This document shows, piece after piece, positions 26,612 to 35,836 of a stretch of DNA of 36,147 nucleotides. Each line of letters opens with the position of its first letter. Position 1 is the stretch's first letter. The stretch comes from Bradyrhizobium sp. Its GTDB lineage: Bacteria; Pseudomonadota; Alphaproteobacteria; Rhizobiales; Xanthobacteraceae. The position numbers and the translations under genes were made by a program. Below the pieces are notes generated by a model that saw only the letters and a list, made by a program, of their open reading frames with translations, was not told the DNA's origin and ran no database searches. Where the stretch lies: contig NZ_JADGRI010000010.1 in the NCBI RefSeq assembly GCF_017881085.1, positions 1 to 36,147 on the forward strand, given 5' to 3'.

Positions 26612-27115
26612 ATGTCGTTCAGTTCCCTTCGCAGGCGCGCGCGCGCGTCGTTCGGATTTCGGTCGCTCGCGATCGGGATGCTGCTGTGGCCGGCTGTGGT
26701 GATGGCGGAGCCCACCGCGGACGCCATCTCGGTCAATGTCGATCAGGCCAAACTCATCAAACTCCCCACCCGCGTTGCCACCATCGTGGTCGGAAACCCG
26801 CTGATTGCCGACGTTACGCTGCAGACCGGCGGAATTCTCGTGGTGACCGGCAAGGGCTACGGCGCCACCAATTTCATTGCCATGGACCGCACCGGCGAGG
26901 TCCTGGTGGACCGCGTCATCCAGGTCGAAGGCCCCACCGACCAGCTGGTCACGATCTACCGCGGGGTCGACCGCGAGTCCTATAGCTGCATGCCGATCTG
27001 CCAGCGGCGGGTCACGCTCGGCGACGGCGAACTGTATTTCAGGGCGGCGATGGATCAGGCCGGTTCGCTCTCCAGCCAGGCCAGCGGCGCCGCAACGGCG
27101 GGCAAGACCAACTAA
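26612..27115 (+). CDS. Stand-alone pilus/secretin N-terminal domain protein
   Basis: A 167-residue exported protein: signal peptide to about residue 32 (FRSLAIGMLLWPAVVMA). The domain at about 40-106 (ISVNVDQAKLIKLPTRVATIVVGNPLIADV, ILVVTGKGYGATNFIAMDRTGEVLVDRVIQV) aligns by eye with the CpaC N-domain segment IVIDLPRDIKDVLVADPKIANAV...AVGQTNIVFFD. After it come Cys126 and Cys130 (SCMPICQRRVTLGD), which may form a disulphide. The secretin pore domain is absent. It probably interacts with the CpaC secretin in the periplasm. Located directly upstream of the tadE-like genes. Confidence 0.85.
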   Translation: MSFSSLRRRARASFGFRSLAIGMLLWPAVVMAEPTADAISVNVDQAKLIKLPTRVATIVVGNPLIADVTLQTGGILVVTGKGYGATNFIAMDRTGEVLVDRVIQVEGPTDQLVTIYRGVDRESYSCMPICQRRVTLGDGELYFRAAMDQAGSLSSQASGAATAGKTN

Positions 27116-27213
27116 CCCGGACGGCTCGTTTAGGCGGCGGCGCCGGCGCGCCGCAGCGACCGGTCCGCATTCGGTCCCGCGAATCGATTTTCGCCGGCCA
27201 GCCCACAACATGG

Positions 27214-27228
27214 TTAAGCCGGCGTTAA
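27214..27228. promoter_or_regulatory. Perfect TTAA-N7-TTAA (CtrA-type) site upstream of tadE
   Basis: TTAAGCCGGCGTTAA matches the CtrA recognition pattern at all eight fixed positions, with G following as in GTTAAG-type variants. It lies 102 bases before the tadE start, in a 214-bp gap without genes. CtrA controls pilin genes in Caulobacter and is conserved in Rhizobiales; its action here is inferred. Confidence 0.5.
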
Positions 27229-27329
27229 GACAACGGGCCGCACTGCTCGGGTAGGCCGAAACAATTCAACAATGACTTTGGGGTAATCCTTACGGGCAGC
27301 TCGCCGCTGTTCGCCTCAAGGATCAATCG

Positions 27330-27899
27330 ATGTCGCCCGCCGCTTCAGCAGCCTCGTTGCGAAACAAATTGCGCCGGTTCCGCCGCAGCCGGCGGGGTTC
27401 GGCCGCCGTCGAATTCGCGATGGTAGCGCCAATCTTCTTCGCCCTGCTGTTTGCGATCATCGAAACATCGCTGGTGTTTTTTGCGAGCCAGATCCTTGAG
27501 AGCGGTATCCAGGACAGCAGTCGACAGCTCTATACGCATCAATTGCAAGACAGCGGATTGACCCTGCTGCAGGAAGAAGCGGCGTTCAAACAGGATCTCT
27601 GCAACAGCGTTAAGGTGCTGTTGAGTTGCCCCCTTGATGTGGATGTAAAGTTCTATCCCTCGGGCACACCGATCACGATCACCGACCCGATCGACGGTTC
27701 CGGAAATTACGATAACACCAATCTTGTGTTTCAGCTGCCGCCAAAGAACAGTTCGGCGACCGTCGTGGTCCGCGGCTTCTATCAATGGCCGCTATTCGTC
27801 ACCGGCCTCGGCTACAACATTGCAAATATCGGTCGTGGCAGCAGTAACAGCAAGAGGCTTCTGGCTGCCACGACCGCCTTTCACGTCGAGCCCTATTGA
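27330..27899 (+). CDS. tadE: TadE-like pseudopilin
   Basis: A 189-residue minor pilin-like protein. After a basic N-terminus (RNKLRRFRRSRRGS), prepilin-type cleavage would follow Gly23, leaving SAAVEFAMVAPIFFALLFAIIETSLVFFASQI: Glu at +5 and Phe at +6, then a long hydrophobic helix. The rest is periplasmic, with two Cys residues (about 91 and 99) and a C-terminal GFYQWPLFVTGLGYNI typical of TadE. AGGA lies about eight bases before the ATG. The stop overlaps the next gene's ATG (TGATG), so the two pseudopilins are coupled. Likely processed by CpaA. Confidence 0.9.
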   Translation: MSPAASAASLRNKLRRFRRSRRGSAAVEFAMVAPIFFALLFAIIETSLVFFASQILESGIQDSSRQLYTHQLQDSGLTLLQEEAAFKQDLCNSVKVLLSCPLDVDVKFYPSGTPITITDPIDGSGNYDNTNLVFQLPPKNSSATVVVRGFYQWPLFVTGLGYNIANIGRGSSNSKRLLAATTAFHVEPY

Positions 27900-28522
27900 T
27901 GGTCACCCCGATGCAGAAGATATCGCGTCGCACGCGCCGTTTATTTGCCGATCTGGTCCATGATTGCAGCGGCATCGCGGCGACCGAGTTCGCCGTGATT
28001 GTGCCGCTGATGCTGGTGATGTTCTTCGGCACGCTTGAGTTTTCATCGGGGGTGGCGGTCGATCGCAAGGTGACGCTGGTGGCGCGAACGCTGGCCGACC
28101 TGACGTCGCAATCGATCTCGGTGAGCGATGCCGACCTCACGAATTTTACGACGACGGGCAAGGCAATGCTGACGCCCTATGTGCCAACGCCACTGAATAC
28201 CACGATCACCGAACTGTGGATCGACCCTACGACGTCCAACGCCCGGGTCCAGTGGAGCAAGGGATCGTCGCCCCGCTCGACAAGCAGTGTGGTTGCCGTT
28301 CCGTCGAATCTCATCGCGAAGGATTCGACGGGCAAGGTGATTGCGGGCCAGTATCTGATCTTCAGTGAAGTCAATTATCTCTACACGCCGACGGTCGGCT
28401 ATGTGATGGCAAAGGCCGGGGTCACTCTCAAGGATAGCGCCTATACGCGACCGCGTCAGACGAGCTGTGTGATTTATCCGACGCCGCCTTCGGGTGTCTG
28501 GCCCGCCTGTCCGACGCTGTGA
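27899..28522 (+). CDS. TadE/TadG-family pseudopilin
   Basis: A 207-residue second pseudopilin. The segment CSGIAATEFAVIVPLMLVMFFGTLEFSSGVAVDRK gives cleavage after Gly, Glu at +5 and Phe at +6, followed by a hydrophobic helix. The periplasmic part is Thr/Ser-rich and ends with two Cys residues (SCVIYPTPPSGVWPACPTL) that could be bridged. It is much shorter than full TadG proteins with a von Willebrand domain, so it is nearer TadE/TadF. The frame could start at TTG 27896, ATG 27899 or ATG 27911; the 27899 ATG overlaps the tadE stop. It ends before a strong shared hairpin. Confidence 0.87.
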   Translation: MVTPMQKISRRTRRLFADLVHDCSGIAATEFAVIVPLMLVMFFGTLEFSSGVAVDRKVTLVARTLADLTSQSISVSDADLTNFTTTGKAMLTPYVPTPLNTTITELWIDPTTSNARVQWSKGSSPRSTSSVVAVPSNLIAKDSTGKVIAGQYLIFSEVNYLYTPTVGYVMAKAGVTLKDSAYTRPRQTSCVIYPTPPSGVWPACPTL

Positions 28523-28553
28523 CCGAATTCGCGAACGCTGCCGCGTTCAAATC

Positions 28554-28582
28554 AAAAGGCCGCGCACGAGCGCGGCCTCTCT
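28554..28582. terminator. Bidirectional terminator between the pseudopilin and csp genes
   Basis: A perfect 8-bp stem GGCCGCGC (28558-28565), ACGA loop, GCGCGGCC (28570-28577). On the minus strand it is followed by TTTTGATTT, a good terminator for csp; on the plus strand by TCTCTATTTC, a weaker one for the pseudopilin operon. Confidence 0.85.
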
Positions 28583-28624
28583 ATTTCGGATAAGAATTTC
28601 GCAGCGCAAGCTTTCGAAATTCGC

Positions 28625-28831
28625 CTAGCCGGCAGCGCGCAGATTGTCGGCCGAAGACTTGCCAGAGCGGCGATCTGCCACGATTTCGTAGGAGATCTTC
28701 TGGCCTTCACGCAGTGTGCCGAGGCCGGCGCGCTCTACGGCGCTGATGTGCACGAACACGTCGTTGCCACCGTCGTCCGGTTGAATGAAGCCGAAGCCCT
28801 TGGTCGCGTTAAACCACTTCACGGTTCCCAT
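28625..28831 (-). CDS. Cold-shock domain protein (CspA family)
   Basis: A 68-residue single cold-shock domain. RNP1 is KGFGFI (11-16) and RNP2 is VFVHI (25-29); the start [13 protein letters not shown] is canonical. It binds single-stranded RNA/DNA and acts as an RNA chaperone in the cytoplasm. The frame opens eight codons upstream at a TTG, but ATG 28831 gives the family start. A hairpin AGCCCG...CGGGCT (28871-28889) lies in the leader about 40 bases upstream, and a long AT-rich leader extends beyond it, as often seen for temperature-regulated csp genes. Whether it is cold-induced is unknown. Confidence 0.95.
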   Translation of the reverse strand: MGTVKWFNATKGFGFIQPDDGGNDVFVHISAVERAGLGTLREGQKISYEIVADRRSGKSSADNLRAAG

Positions 28832-29182
28832 GCTCACGGGATAGTCCCTTCTCAAGATAGATATACTAGAAGCCCGCTCTCGACGGGCTGGTGAGATCGA
28901 ATTTTTGGAAGGGTCGTCAGCGTCTAAACCGGCTGTACCGGTGGATAGCTAATGTCGTCCGGCCGAAAATCGATAAGTCATATTATTCCAAAATAGCCTC
29001 CAAAACAATCCTGACGTGCACGATTTTTTGTTCGCGCCGGATTTGCAGCCGGAAGCTGCTGCCCACGCATCGACACGATTTTGCCATGCGCGGTCTTGCT
29101 TGGCGTTTTCGGGCGAAGCCTGCCCCGCACGCGGATGGCGGCGAGCTGCCGTTTGGCGCTAAGAAAATGCGTCTAAAAAGTT

Positions 29183-29293
29183 AGCGTTTCGGGCGAAGTG
29201 GGTGCCGGTTCGCGTCGAGAAACCGCGTCGGAAGCGCAGCGTTTTCAAGCGAAGCGGTACCGCCTCGCGTAAAGAAAACGGGTCAAAACAAAC
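29183..29293. repeat. Two degenerate tandem copies of a roughly 50-bp intergenic repeat
   Basis: Copy A (about 29183-29228) starts GCGTTTCGGGCGAAGTGG and copy B (about 29241-29286) starts GCGTTTTCAAGCGAAGCGG. Both continue with a CCG-rich core, CGCGT, then GAGAAACCGCGTC or AAGAAAACGGGTC. A third partial start, GGCGTTTTCGGGCGAAGC, lies near 29102. The pattern resembles a dispersed Bradyrhizobium intergenic repeat that I recall as GCGAAGTGG...GAAGAAAACGCGTCAAAA. Confidence 0.6.
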
Positions 29294-29333
29294 GAATAGG
29301 GCCCTGGTTCTGATGCAATCAGAACCAGGGCCC
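29291..29333 (-). terminator. Very strong terminator of infA
   Basis: A perfect 16-bp inverted repeat: GGGCCCTGGTTCTGAT (29299-29314), loop GCA, ATCAGAACCAGGGCCC (29318-29333). On the minus strand it begins seven bases after the infA stop and is followed by TATTCGTTTGTTTTG. Confidence 0.92.
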
Positions 29334-29339
29334 TGGCGC

Positions 29340-29621
29340 TTACCTGCGGCGGAACTGGCCGCGCGGCGGTGCACCACGCGGACCGCCGGTGCCCGGACGT
29401 TCGTCCTTGTGACGGAAGATGAGCCGGCCTTTTTCAAGGTCATACGGCGACATCTCGATCGTCACCCGATCGCCTGCCAGCGTCTTGATCCGGTTCTTCT
29501 TCATCTTGCCTGCGGTGTAGGCCACGATCTCGTGTCCTGCATCGAGCTGCACGCGGTAGCGTGCGTCGGGGAGGATTTCGGTCACCAGTCCTTCGAACTG
29601 GATCAGCTCTTCCTTAGCCAT
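29340..29621 (-). CDS. infA: Translation initiation factor IF-1 with extended basic tail
   Basis: A 93-residue S1/OB-fold protein: [71 protein letters not shown] is standard IF-1, which binds the 30S A site during initiation. The usual length is about 72; here a 20-residue Gly/Pro/Arg tail ([19 protein letters not shown]) follows. The gene begins 24 bases after the DEAD-box helicase stop and has its own strong terminator, so the two form an operon. An extra IF-1 beside an RNA helicase and a cold-shock gene suggests a role in translation under cold or stress, by inference. Confidence 0.95.
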   Translation of the reverse strand: MAKEELIQFEGLVTEILPDARYRVQLDAGHEIVAYTAGKMKKNRIKTLAGDRVTIEMSPYDLEKGRLIFRHKDERPGTGGPRGAPPRGQFRRR

Positions 29622-29645
29622 GGTTGTCTCCAGATCGATCGACGA

Positions 29646-31091
<1,446 letters not shown>

Positions 31092-31646
31092 TATAAAAGG
31101 CAGGCGCCCGGCGGTATCAGCCAGGAGCGCGCGAGGGGTGTCAGAGACACCCGCGTGTTTGGGGCGTCGGTTTTGGTTAGCTGAAGGGGCAAGCCAGAAA
31201 CCGTTGGACGGGCTCAGAACACGCGGCTCGCAATGACCCGGTGATTCCCTGGGTCGTGGTACTCATATGGAACACGAACGCGGCGCTTTCAAGGTCAATC
31301 GCTGGGTCGAGCGGACACGCGGTTAAGAAAGGTCGCAAAATCACCCGCCTGACGCCTGAATCTTGCCTGTTGGCGCGCTGCGTTGCAATAAAGGTGGTGC
31401 CGGAAAATTAGACAGATTGCGATATTTGCCTATAAAAGAAACAGTTTGCCGATGAAGCATACATTTTTTCAGTCTAATTATTAGGCGGATCGCGCCGTCA
31501 TCCCGGCGCGCGACGCCAAATTCAAAAACGATCGCATGGACTTACCGCCGTTGTACACCGTGGCATGGTTCTTGCGATTCCCTTAACGCAGGCGGCCGTG
31601 GGGCCGTTCGCAGCGTTTAACGCCTGCGTCAGGGAGATGACACCTC
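31092..31646. other. 555-bp divergent control region of rhlE and urtA
   Basis: This gene-free stretch serves the minus-strand helicase operon and the plus-strand urt operon. It contains AT-rich DNA (31400-31490, with a T6 run), an imperfect NtrC-like dyad at 31385-31400 (GCAATAAAGGTGGTGC, one base too wide), and the sigma-54 promoter at 31561-31576. I saw no plausible coding frame. Confidence 0.6.
31561..31576 (+). promoter_or_regulatory. Sigma-54 (RpoN) promoter of the urt operon
   Basis: TGGCATGGTTCTTGCG matches the -24/-12 consensus TGGCAYG-N4-TTGCW at essentially all conserved positions, with GG (-24) and GC (-12) correctly spaced. It lies about 70 bases before the urtA ATG, giving a normal leader. 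RpoN control, usually with NtrC, fits a nitrogen-scavenging urea importer. Confidence 0.8.
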
Positions 31647-32969
31647 ATGCTTACTAAACTCACTCACGATATAGCGACGCCTCTGAGCCGCCGTCGCTGG
31701 CTCGCGGCAACCGCCGGGCTGGTCTTGGGCTTGGCCGGATTCACTACAGCCAAAGCGGCGGACGACACCATCAAGGTCGGTGTCCTTCACTCCCTTTCCG
31801 GCACGATGGCCATCAGCGAAACCACGCTGAAGGACACGGTGCTTTTCATGATCGATGAGCAGAACAAGAAGGGCGGCGTGCTCGGCAAGAAGCTCGAGGC
31901 CGTCGTCGTCGATCCCGCGTCGAACTGGCCGCTGTTCGCGGAAAAGGCCCGCGAGCTGATCACCAAGGACAAGGTCGCGGTCGTGTTCGGCTGCTGGACC
32001 TCGGTGTCGCGCAAATCCGTGCTCCCCGTGTTCAAGGAGCTGAATTCGATCCTGTTCTACCCCGTGCAGTATGAGGGCGAGGAGAGCGAGCGCAACGTGT
32101 TCTACACGGGTGCGGCGCCGAACCAGCAGGCGATCCCCGCCGTCGACTACCTGATGAAGGAAGAAAAGGTGAAGCGCTGGGTGCTGGCCGGCACCGACTA
32201 CGTCTATCCGCGCACCACCAACAAGATTCTCGAAGCCTACTTGAAGTCGAAGGGCGTCAAGCAGGAAGACATCATGATCAACTACACGCCGTTCGGTCAC
32301 TCCGACTGGCAGACCATCGTCGCCGACATCAAGAAGTTCGGCTCCGCCGGCAAGAAGACCGCTGTCGTTTCGACCATCAACGGCGACGCCAACGTTCCCT
32401 TCTACAAGGAGCTCGGCAACCAGGGCATCAAGGCCACCGATATTCCGGTCGTCGCCTTCTCGGTCGGCGAAGAAGAACTCGCCGGCATCGACACCAAGCC
32501 GCTGCTCGGCCATCTCGCCGCCTGGAACTACTTCGAGTCGATCAAGACGCCGGCCAACGAGAAGTTCATCAAGGAATGGCAGGCCTATACCAAGAACCCG
32601 AAGCGCACGACCAACGACCCGATGGAAGCCACCTATATCGGCTTCAACATGTGGGTGAAGGCGGTCGAGAAGGCGAAGTCGACCGATGCCGACAAGGTCA
32701 TCGACGCGCTGCCCGGCACCAAGACACCGAACCTGACCGGCGGTGTGTCCGAACTGCTTCCCAACCACCACATCACCAAGCCGGTGTTCATCGGCGAGAT
32801 CAAGGGCAATGGCCAGTTCGACGTGGTCTGGAAGACGCCCGGCCTGGTCGCCGGCGATGCCTGGTCGAAGGAACTGCCCGACTCCAAGGACCTGATCGGC
32901 GATTGGGTCGGCAAGAAGTGCGGCAACTACAACACCAAGACCAACAAGTGCGGCGGTCAGGGCTCCTGA
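31647..32969 (+). CDS. urtA: Urea ABC transporter substrate-binding protein UrtA
   Basis: A 440-residue periplasmic binding protein of the Leu/Ile/Val family. The N-terminus carries a Tat-like signal (SRRRWLAATAGLVLGLAG, cleavage near AKA). UrtA landmarks are IKVGVLHSLSGTMAISET, VFGCWTSVSRKSVLPVFKE, LFYPVQYEGEE and AGTDYVYPRTTNKI. It captures urea (and short amides) and passes it to UrtB/UrtC. GGGAG lies about ten bases before the ATG. A sigma-54 promoter precedes it, and a stem-loop follows before urtB, as expected where the binding protein is made in excess. Confidence 0.96.
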   Translation: MLTKLTHDIATPLSRRRWLAATAGLVLGLAGFTTAKAADDTIKVGVLHSLSGTMAISETTLKDTVLFMIDEQNKKGGVLGKKLEAVVVDPASNWPLFAEKARELITKDKVAVVFGCWTSVSRKSVLPVFKELNSILFYPVQYEGEESERNVFYTGAAPNQQAIPAVDYLMKEEKVKRWVLAGTDYVYPRTTNKILEAYLKSKGVKQEDIMINYTPFGHSDWQTIVADIKKFGSAGKKTAVVSTINGDANVPFYKELGNQGIKATDIPVVAFSVGEEELAGIDTKPLLGHLAAWNYFESIKTPANEKFIKEWQAYTKNPKRTTNDPMEATYIGFNMWVKAVEKAKSTDADKVIDALPGTKTPNLTGGVSELLPNHHITKPVFIGEIKGNGQFDVVWKTPGLVAGDAWSKELPDSKDLIGDWVGKKCGNYNTKTNKCGGQGS

Positions 32970-32996
32970 TCCAGCCCTAAAGTCCCAACAAAAAAG

Positions 32997-33023
32997 GGAG
33001 GGCGGCGATGTCCGCCGTCCTCC
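32997..33023 (+). terminator. Intercistronic stem-loop between urtA and urtB
   Basis: GGAGGGCGGC (32997-33006) pairs with GCCGTCCTCC (33014-33023), ten pairs with one G-U, extendable by G33007-C33013 around a five-base loop. TGTTGCTCCTG follows, so any termination would be partial. Likely 3' end protection of urtA mRNA or attenuation. Confidence 0.6.
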
Positions 33024-33047
33024 TGTTGCTCCTGCCGGGGTCGTCCA

Positions 33048-34661
33048 GTGCTTAGCAAGGTCTCCAGATATTTCCGCGCGCTCCCCTTCGCCCTGTTCTT
33101 GATTGTCGCGACGATACTGCCCGCCATGGCGGGAGCCTTCGAAGACGCGGTCGCCAAATTCGCAAACGACGAGTTTTCCGATACGGAAGAAGCCGTCGAT
33201 ACGCTAGCGACCAGCAGCAATCCGCTCGCCTACACCATCGTCAGCGCGCTGCAGGACGATCGGCTGATGGCCGATCCGGACACCAAGAAGATTTATGTCA
33301 AGCAGCCCGATGGCAAGATCATCGACGCCCTGACCGGCGCGCCGGTCGACAGCCTTCCCGACAGTGCCGCTTCGGTGCGCCTCAACAACAAGCTGCGGCG
33401 CCACGTCGAGGCCGCGCTCGGCAGTCTGACGTTGCAGTCGCCGGATCCCGCCAAGCGCGTGCAGGCCGCGCAATCGGTATTCAAGACCCACGACGACGCC
33501 ATGCTTCCGGCGATCGACAGCGCGCTGGCCAAGGAGACCAACAAGGACGCCAGGCTGGCATTCTCCGAAGCCCGCGCGGCGATCCTGCTGTTCAAGGAAG
33601 ACGCCACCGATGCCGAGAAGCTTGAAGCCATCGGCATCATCCGCTCGCGCGGCGATCAGGAAGCGCTGGCGCTGCTCACCGGCTTGACCGGCGAGCAGCC
33701 GCCACTGGTCGCGCGCGCCGCGGCCGCCGCGACGACGGCGATCCAGAACAGGCTCGCGATATGGTCGGCGGTGCAGAACGCCTGGTACGGCCTGTCGCTC
33801 GGCTCGGTGCTGCTGCTCGCGGCCATCGGCCTTGCCATCACCTTCGGGGTGATGGGCGTCATCAACATGGCGCATGGCGAGATGGTCATGATCGGCGCCT
33901 ATGTCACCTTCGTGGTGCAGCAGACCATCCGCACCAGTTTTCCCGGGCTGTTCGACTATTCACTGCTGATCGCCGTGCCGCTGGCCTTCCTCGTCGCCGG
34001 CGCGATCGGCGTCCTGATCGAGCGCACCATCATCCGATTCCTCTACGGCCGGCCGCTGGAAACGCTGCTGGCCACCTGGGGCCTGTCGCTGGTTCTGCAG
34101 CAGGCGGTGCGCACCATGTTCGGTCCCACCAACCAGGAGGTCGGCAATCCCTCCTGGATGAGCGGCTCCTTCGATCTCGGCCAGATCAGCATTACTTACA
34201 ACCGGCTGTGGATTCTCTGCTTCACGCTGGCCGTGTTCGCGATCCTGCTCGCCATGCTGCGCTACACCGCGCTCGGGCTGGAGATGCGCGCGGTGACGCA
34301 AAACCGCCGAATGGCGGCCTCGATGGGGATCGCGACCTCGCGCGTCGACGCGCTGACCTTCGGGCTCGGGTCCGGCATCGCCGGGATCGCCGGCGTCGCG
34401 TTGTCGCAGATCGACAATGTCAGTCCCAATCTCGGCCAGAGCTACATCATCGACTCCTTCATGGTGGTGGTGTTCGGCGGCGTCGGTAACCTCTGGGGCA
34501 CGCTGGTCGGCGCGTTCACGCTCGGCATCGCCAACAAATTCCTCGAGCCGGTGGCCGGCGCCGTGCTCGGCAAGATCGCCATTCTGGTGCTCATCATCCT
34601 GTTCATCCAGAAACGCCCGCGCGGCCTGTTCGCGCTCAAGGGGCGGGCGGTGGAAGCATGA
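33048..34661 (+). CDS. urtB: Urea ABC transporter permease UrtB
   Basis: A 537-residue membrane protein beginning with GTG, preceded by GGGG about nine bases upstream. A signal-like segment (10-28) leads into a periplasmic helical domain of about 200 residues (AVAKFANDEFSDTEEAVDTLA, ... QAAQSVFKTHDDAMLPAIDSALAKE ...) that UrtB proteins have in addition to the LivH-type permease. The permease part begins near 245 with GLSLGSVLLLAAIGLAITFGVMGVINMAHGEMVMIGAY. Its stop overlaps the urtC start (ATGA). Confidence 0.95.
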   Translation: MLSKVSRYFRALPFALFLIVATILPAMAGAFEDAVAKFANDEFSDTEEAVDTLATSSNPLAYTIVSALQDDRLMADPDTKKIYVKQPDGKIIDALTGAPVDSLPDSAASVRLNNKLRRHVEAALGSLTLQSPDPAKRVQAAQSVFKTHDDAMLPAIDSALAKETNKDARLAFSEARAAILLFKEDATDAEKLEAIGIIRSRGDQEALALLTGLTGEQPPLVARAAAAATTAIQNRLAIWSAVQNAWYGLSLGSVLLLAAIGLAITFGVMGVINMAHGEMVMIGAYVTFVVQQTIRTSFPGLFDYSLLIAVPLAFLVAGAIGVLIERTIIRFLYGRPLETLLATWGLSLVLQQAVRTMFGPTNQEVGNPSWMSGSFDLGQISITYNRLWILCFTLAVFAILLAMLRYTALGLEMRAVTQNRRMAASMGIATSRVDALTFGLGSGIAGIAGVALSQIDNVSPNLGQSYIIDSFMVVVFGGVGNLWGTLVGAFTLGIANKFLEPVAGAVLGKIAILVLIILFIQKRPRGLFALKGRAVEA

Positions 34662-35833
34662 TGCCGCACGTGCTCACGCGCTCGCTGGATCGCAGCGCAA
34701 CCGTATTCCTGATCGTGGTCGCCGCCTGCGGCGTGCTGATCCCGCTGTCTAACCTGCTGCTGCCGGCAGGCTCGTTCCTGCAGGTGCCGACCTACCTGGT
34801 GGCGCTGTGGGGCAAATATGTCTGCTACGCCGTGCTGGCGCTGGCGATCGACCTGATCTGGGGCTATTGCGGCATTCTCTCGCTGGGCCACGGCGCGTTC
34901 TTCGCGCTCGGCGGCTACGCGATGGGCATGTACCTGATGCGCCAGATCGGCAGCCGCGGCGTCTACGGCAATCCGATATTGCCCGATTTCATGGTGTTCC
35001 TGAACTATCCCAAGCTGCCCTGGTACTGGCACGGCTTTGACATGTTCTGGTTCGCGGCACTGATGGTGCTGCTCGTGCCGGGCCTTCTGGCCTTCTGCTT
35101 CGGCTGGCTGGCTTTCCGCTCCCGCGTTACCGGCGTCTATCTCTCGATCATCACGCAGGCGATGACCTATGCGCTGCTGCTGGCCTTCTTCCGCAACGAT
35201 TTCGGCTTCGGCGGCAACAACGGCCTCACCGATTTCAAGGATATCCTCGGGTTCAACGTGCAGGCCGACGGCACCCGCGCGGCACTGTTCGCGCTCTCCT
35301 GTTTGGCGCTGATCATAGCCTTCCTGATCTGCCGCGCGGTGGTGACCTCGAAACTCGGCAAGGTGCTGATCGCGGTGCGCGACGCGGAATCCCGCACGCG
35401 GTTTCTCGGCTACCGTGTCGAATCCTACAAGCTGTTCGTGTTCACGCTGTCGGCCTGCATGGCCGGCGTCGCCGGCGCGCTGTATGTGCCGCAGGTCGGC
35501 ATCATCAACCCCAGCGAATTCGCACCGGGCAACTCGATCGAGGCGGTGATCTGGGTCGCGGTCGGCGGCCGCGGCACGCTGATCGGCGCGGCGCTCGGCG
35601 CCGTCGTCGTCAATTACGCAAAAACCTTCTTCACCTCGGGCGCGCTGGCGCCGTACTGGCTGTTCATGCTCGGCGCGCTGTTCATCCTGGTGACGCTGTT
35701 GCTGCCGAAAGGGATCATCGGCACCTTCAATGCATGGTGGGAGCCGTGGAAGGCCCAGCGCATGGCGGCCAGCGCCAACGCCGTCAGCGCCGCGCGCGAA
35801 GACGGCGTCTCAGAACCGAACATGGCGGAGTGA
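34658..35833 (+). CDS. urtC: Urea ABC transporter permease UrtC
   Basis: A 391-residue LivM-type permease with multiple membrane spans. Landmarks are KYVCYAVLALAIDLIWGYCGILSLGHGAFFALGGYAMGMYLM near the N-terminus, FGGNNGLTDFKDILGF, and AVRDAESRTRFLGYRVESYKLFVF, then NPSEFAPGNSIEAVIWVAVGGRGTLIGAALGA. Pairs with UrtB in the membrane. The start overlaps urtB by four bases, and urtD follows after three bases. Confidence 0.96.
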   Translation: MMPHVLTRSLDRSATVFLIVVAACGVLIPLSNLLLPAGSFLQVPTYLVALWGKYVCYAVLALAIDLIWGYCGILSLGHGAFFALGGYAMGMYLMRQIGSRGVYGNPILPDFMVFLNYPKLPWYWHGFDMFWFAALMVLLVPGLLAFCFGWLAFRSRVTGVYLSIITQAMTYALLLAFFRNDFGFGGNNGLTDFKDILGFNVQADGTRAALFALSCLALIIAFLICRAVVTSKLGKVLIAVRDAESRTRFLGYRVESYKLFVFTLSACMAGVAGALYVPQVGIINPSEFAPGNSIEAVIWVAVGGRGTLIGAALGAVVVNYAKTFFTSGALAPYWLFMLGALFILVTLLLPKGIIGTFNAWWEPWKAQRMAASANAVSAAREDGVSEPNMAE

Positions 35834-35836
35834 GCG

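Larger units (their letters stand above)
28832..29339. other. 508-bp gene-free region: csp leader, degenerate repeats, infA terminator
   Basis: From low to high coordinate: the csp leader with its small hairpin; an AT-rich stretch (28960-29035, with CGATTTTTTG) that probably carries the csp promoter on the minus strand; degenerate GCGTTTTC...GCGAAG repeats (29101-29293); then the infA terminator. No protein-coding frame here is convincing. Confidence 0.6.

Noticed and set aside
31385..31400. NtrC enhancer as a firm feature
   Set aside because: The dyad is one base too wide and one arm is imperfect; kept only as a weak candidate in the intergenic description.
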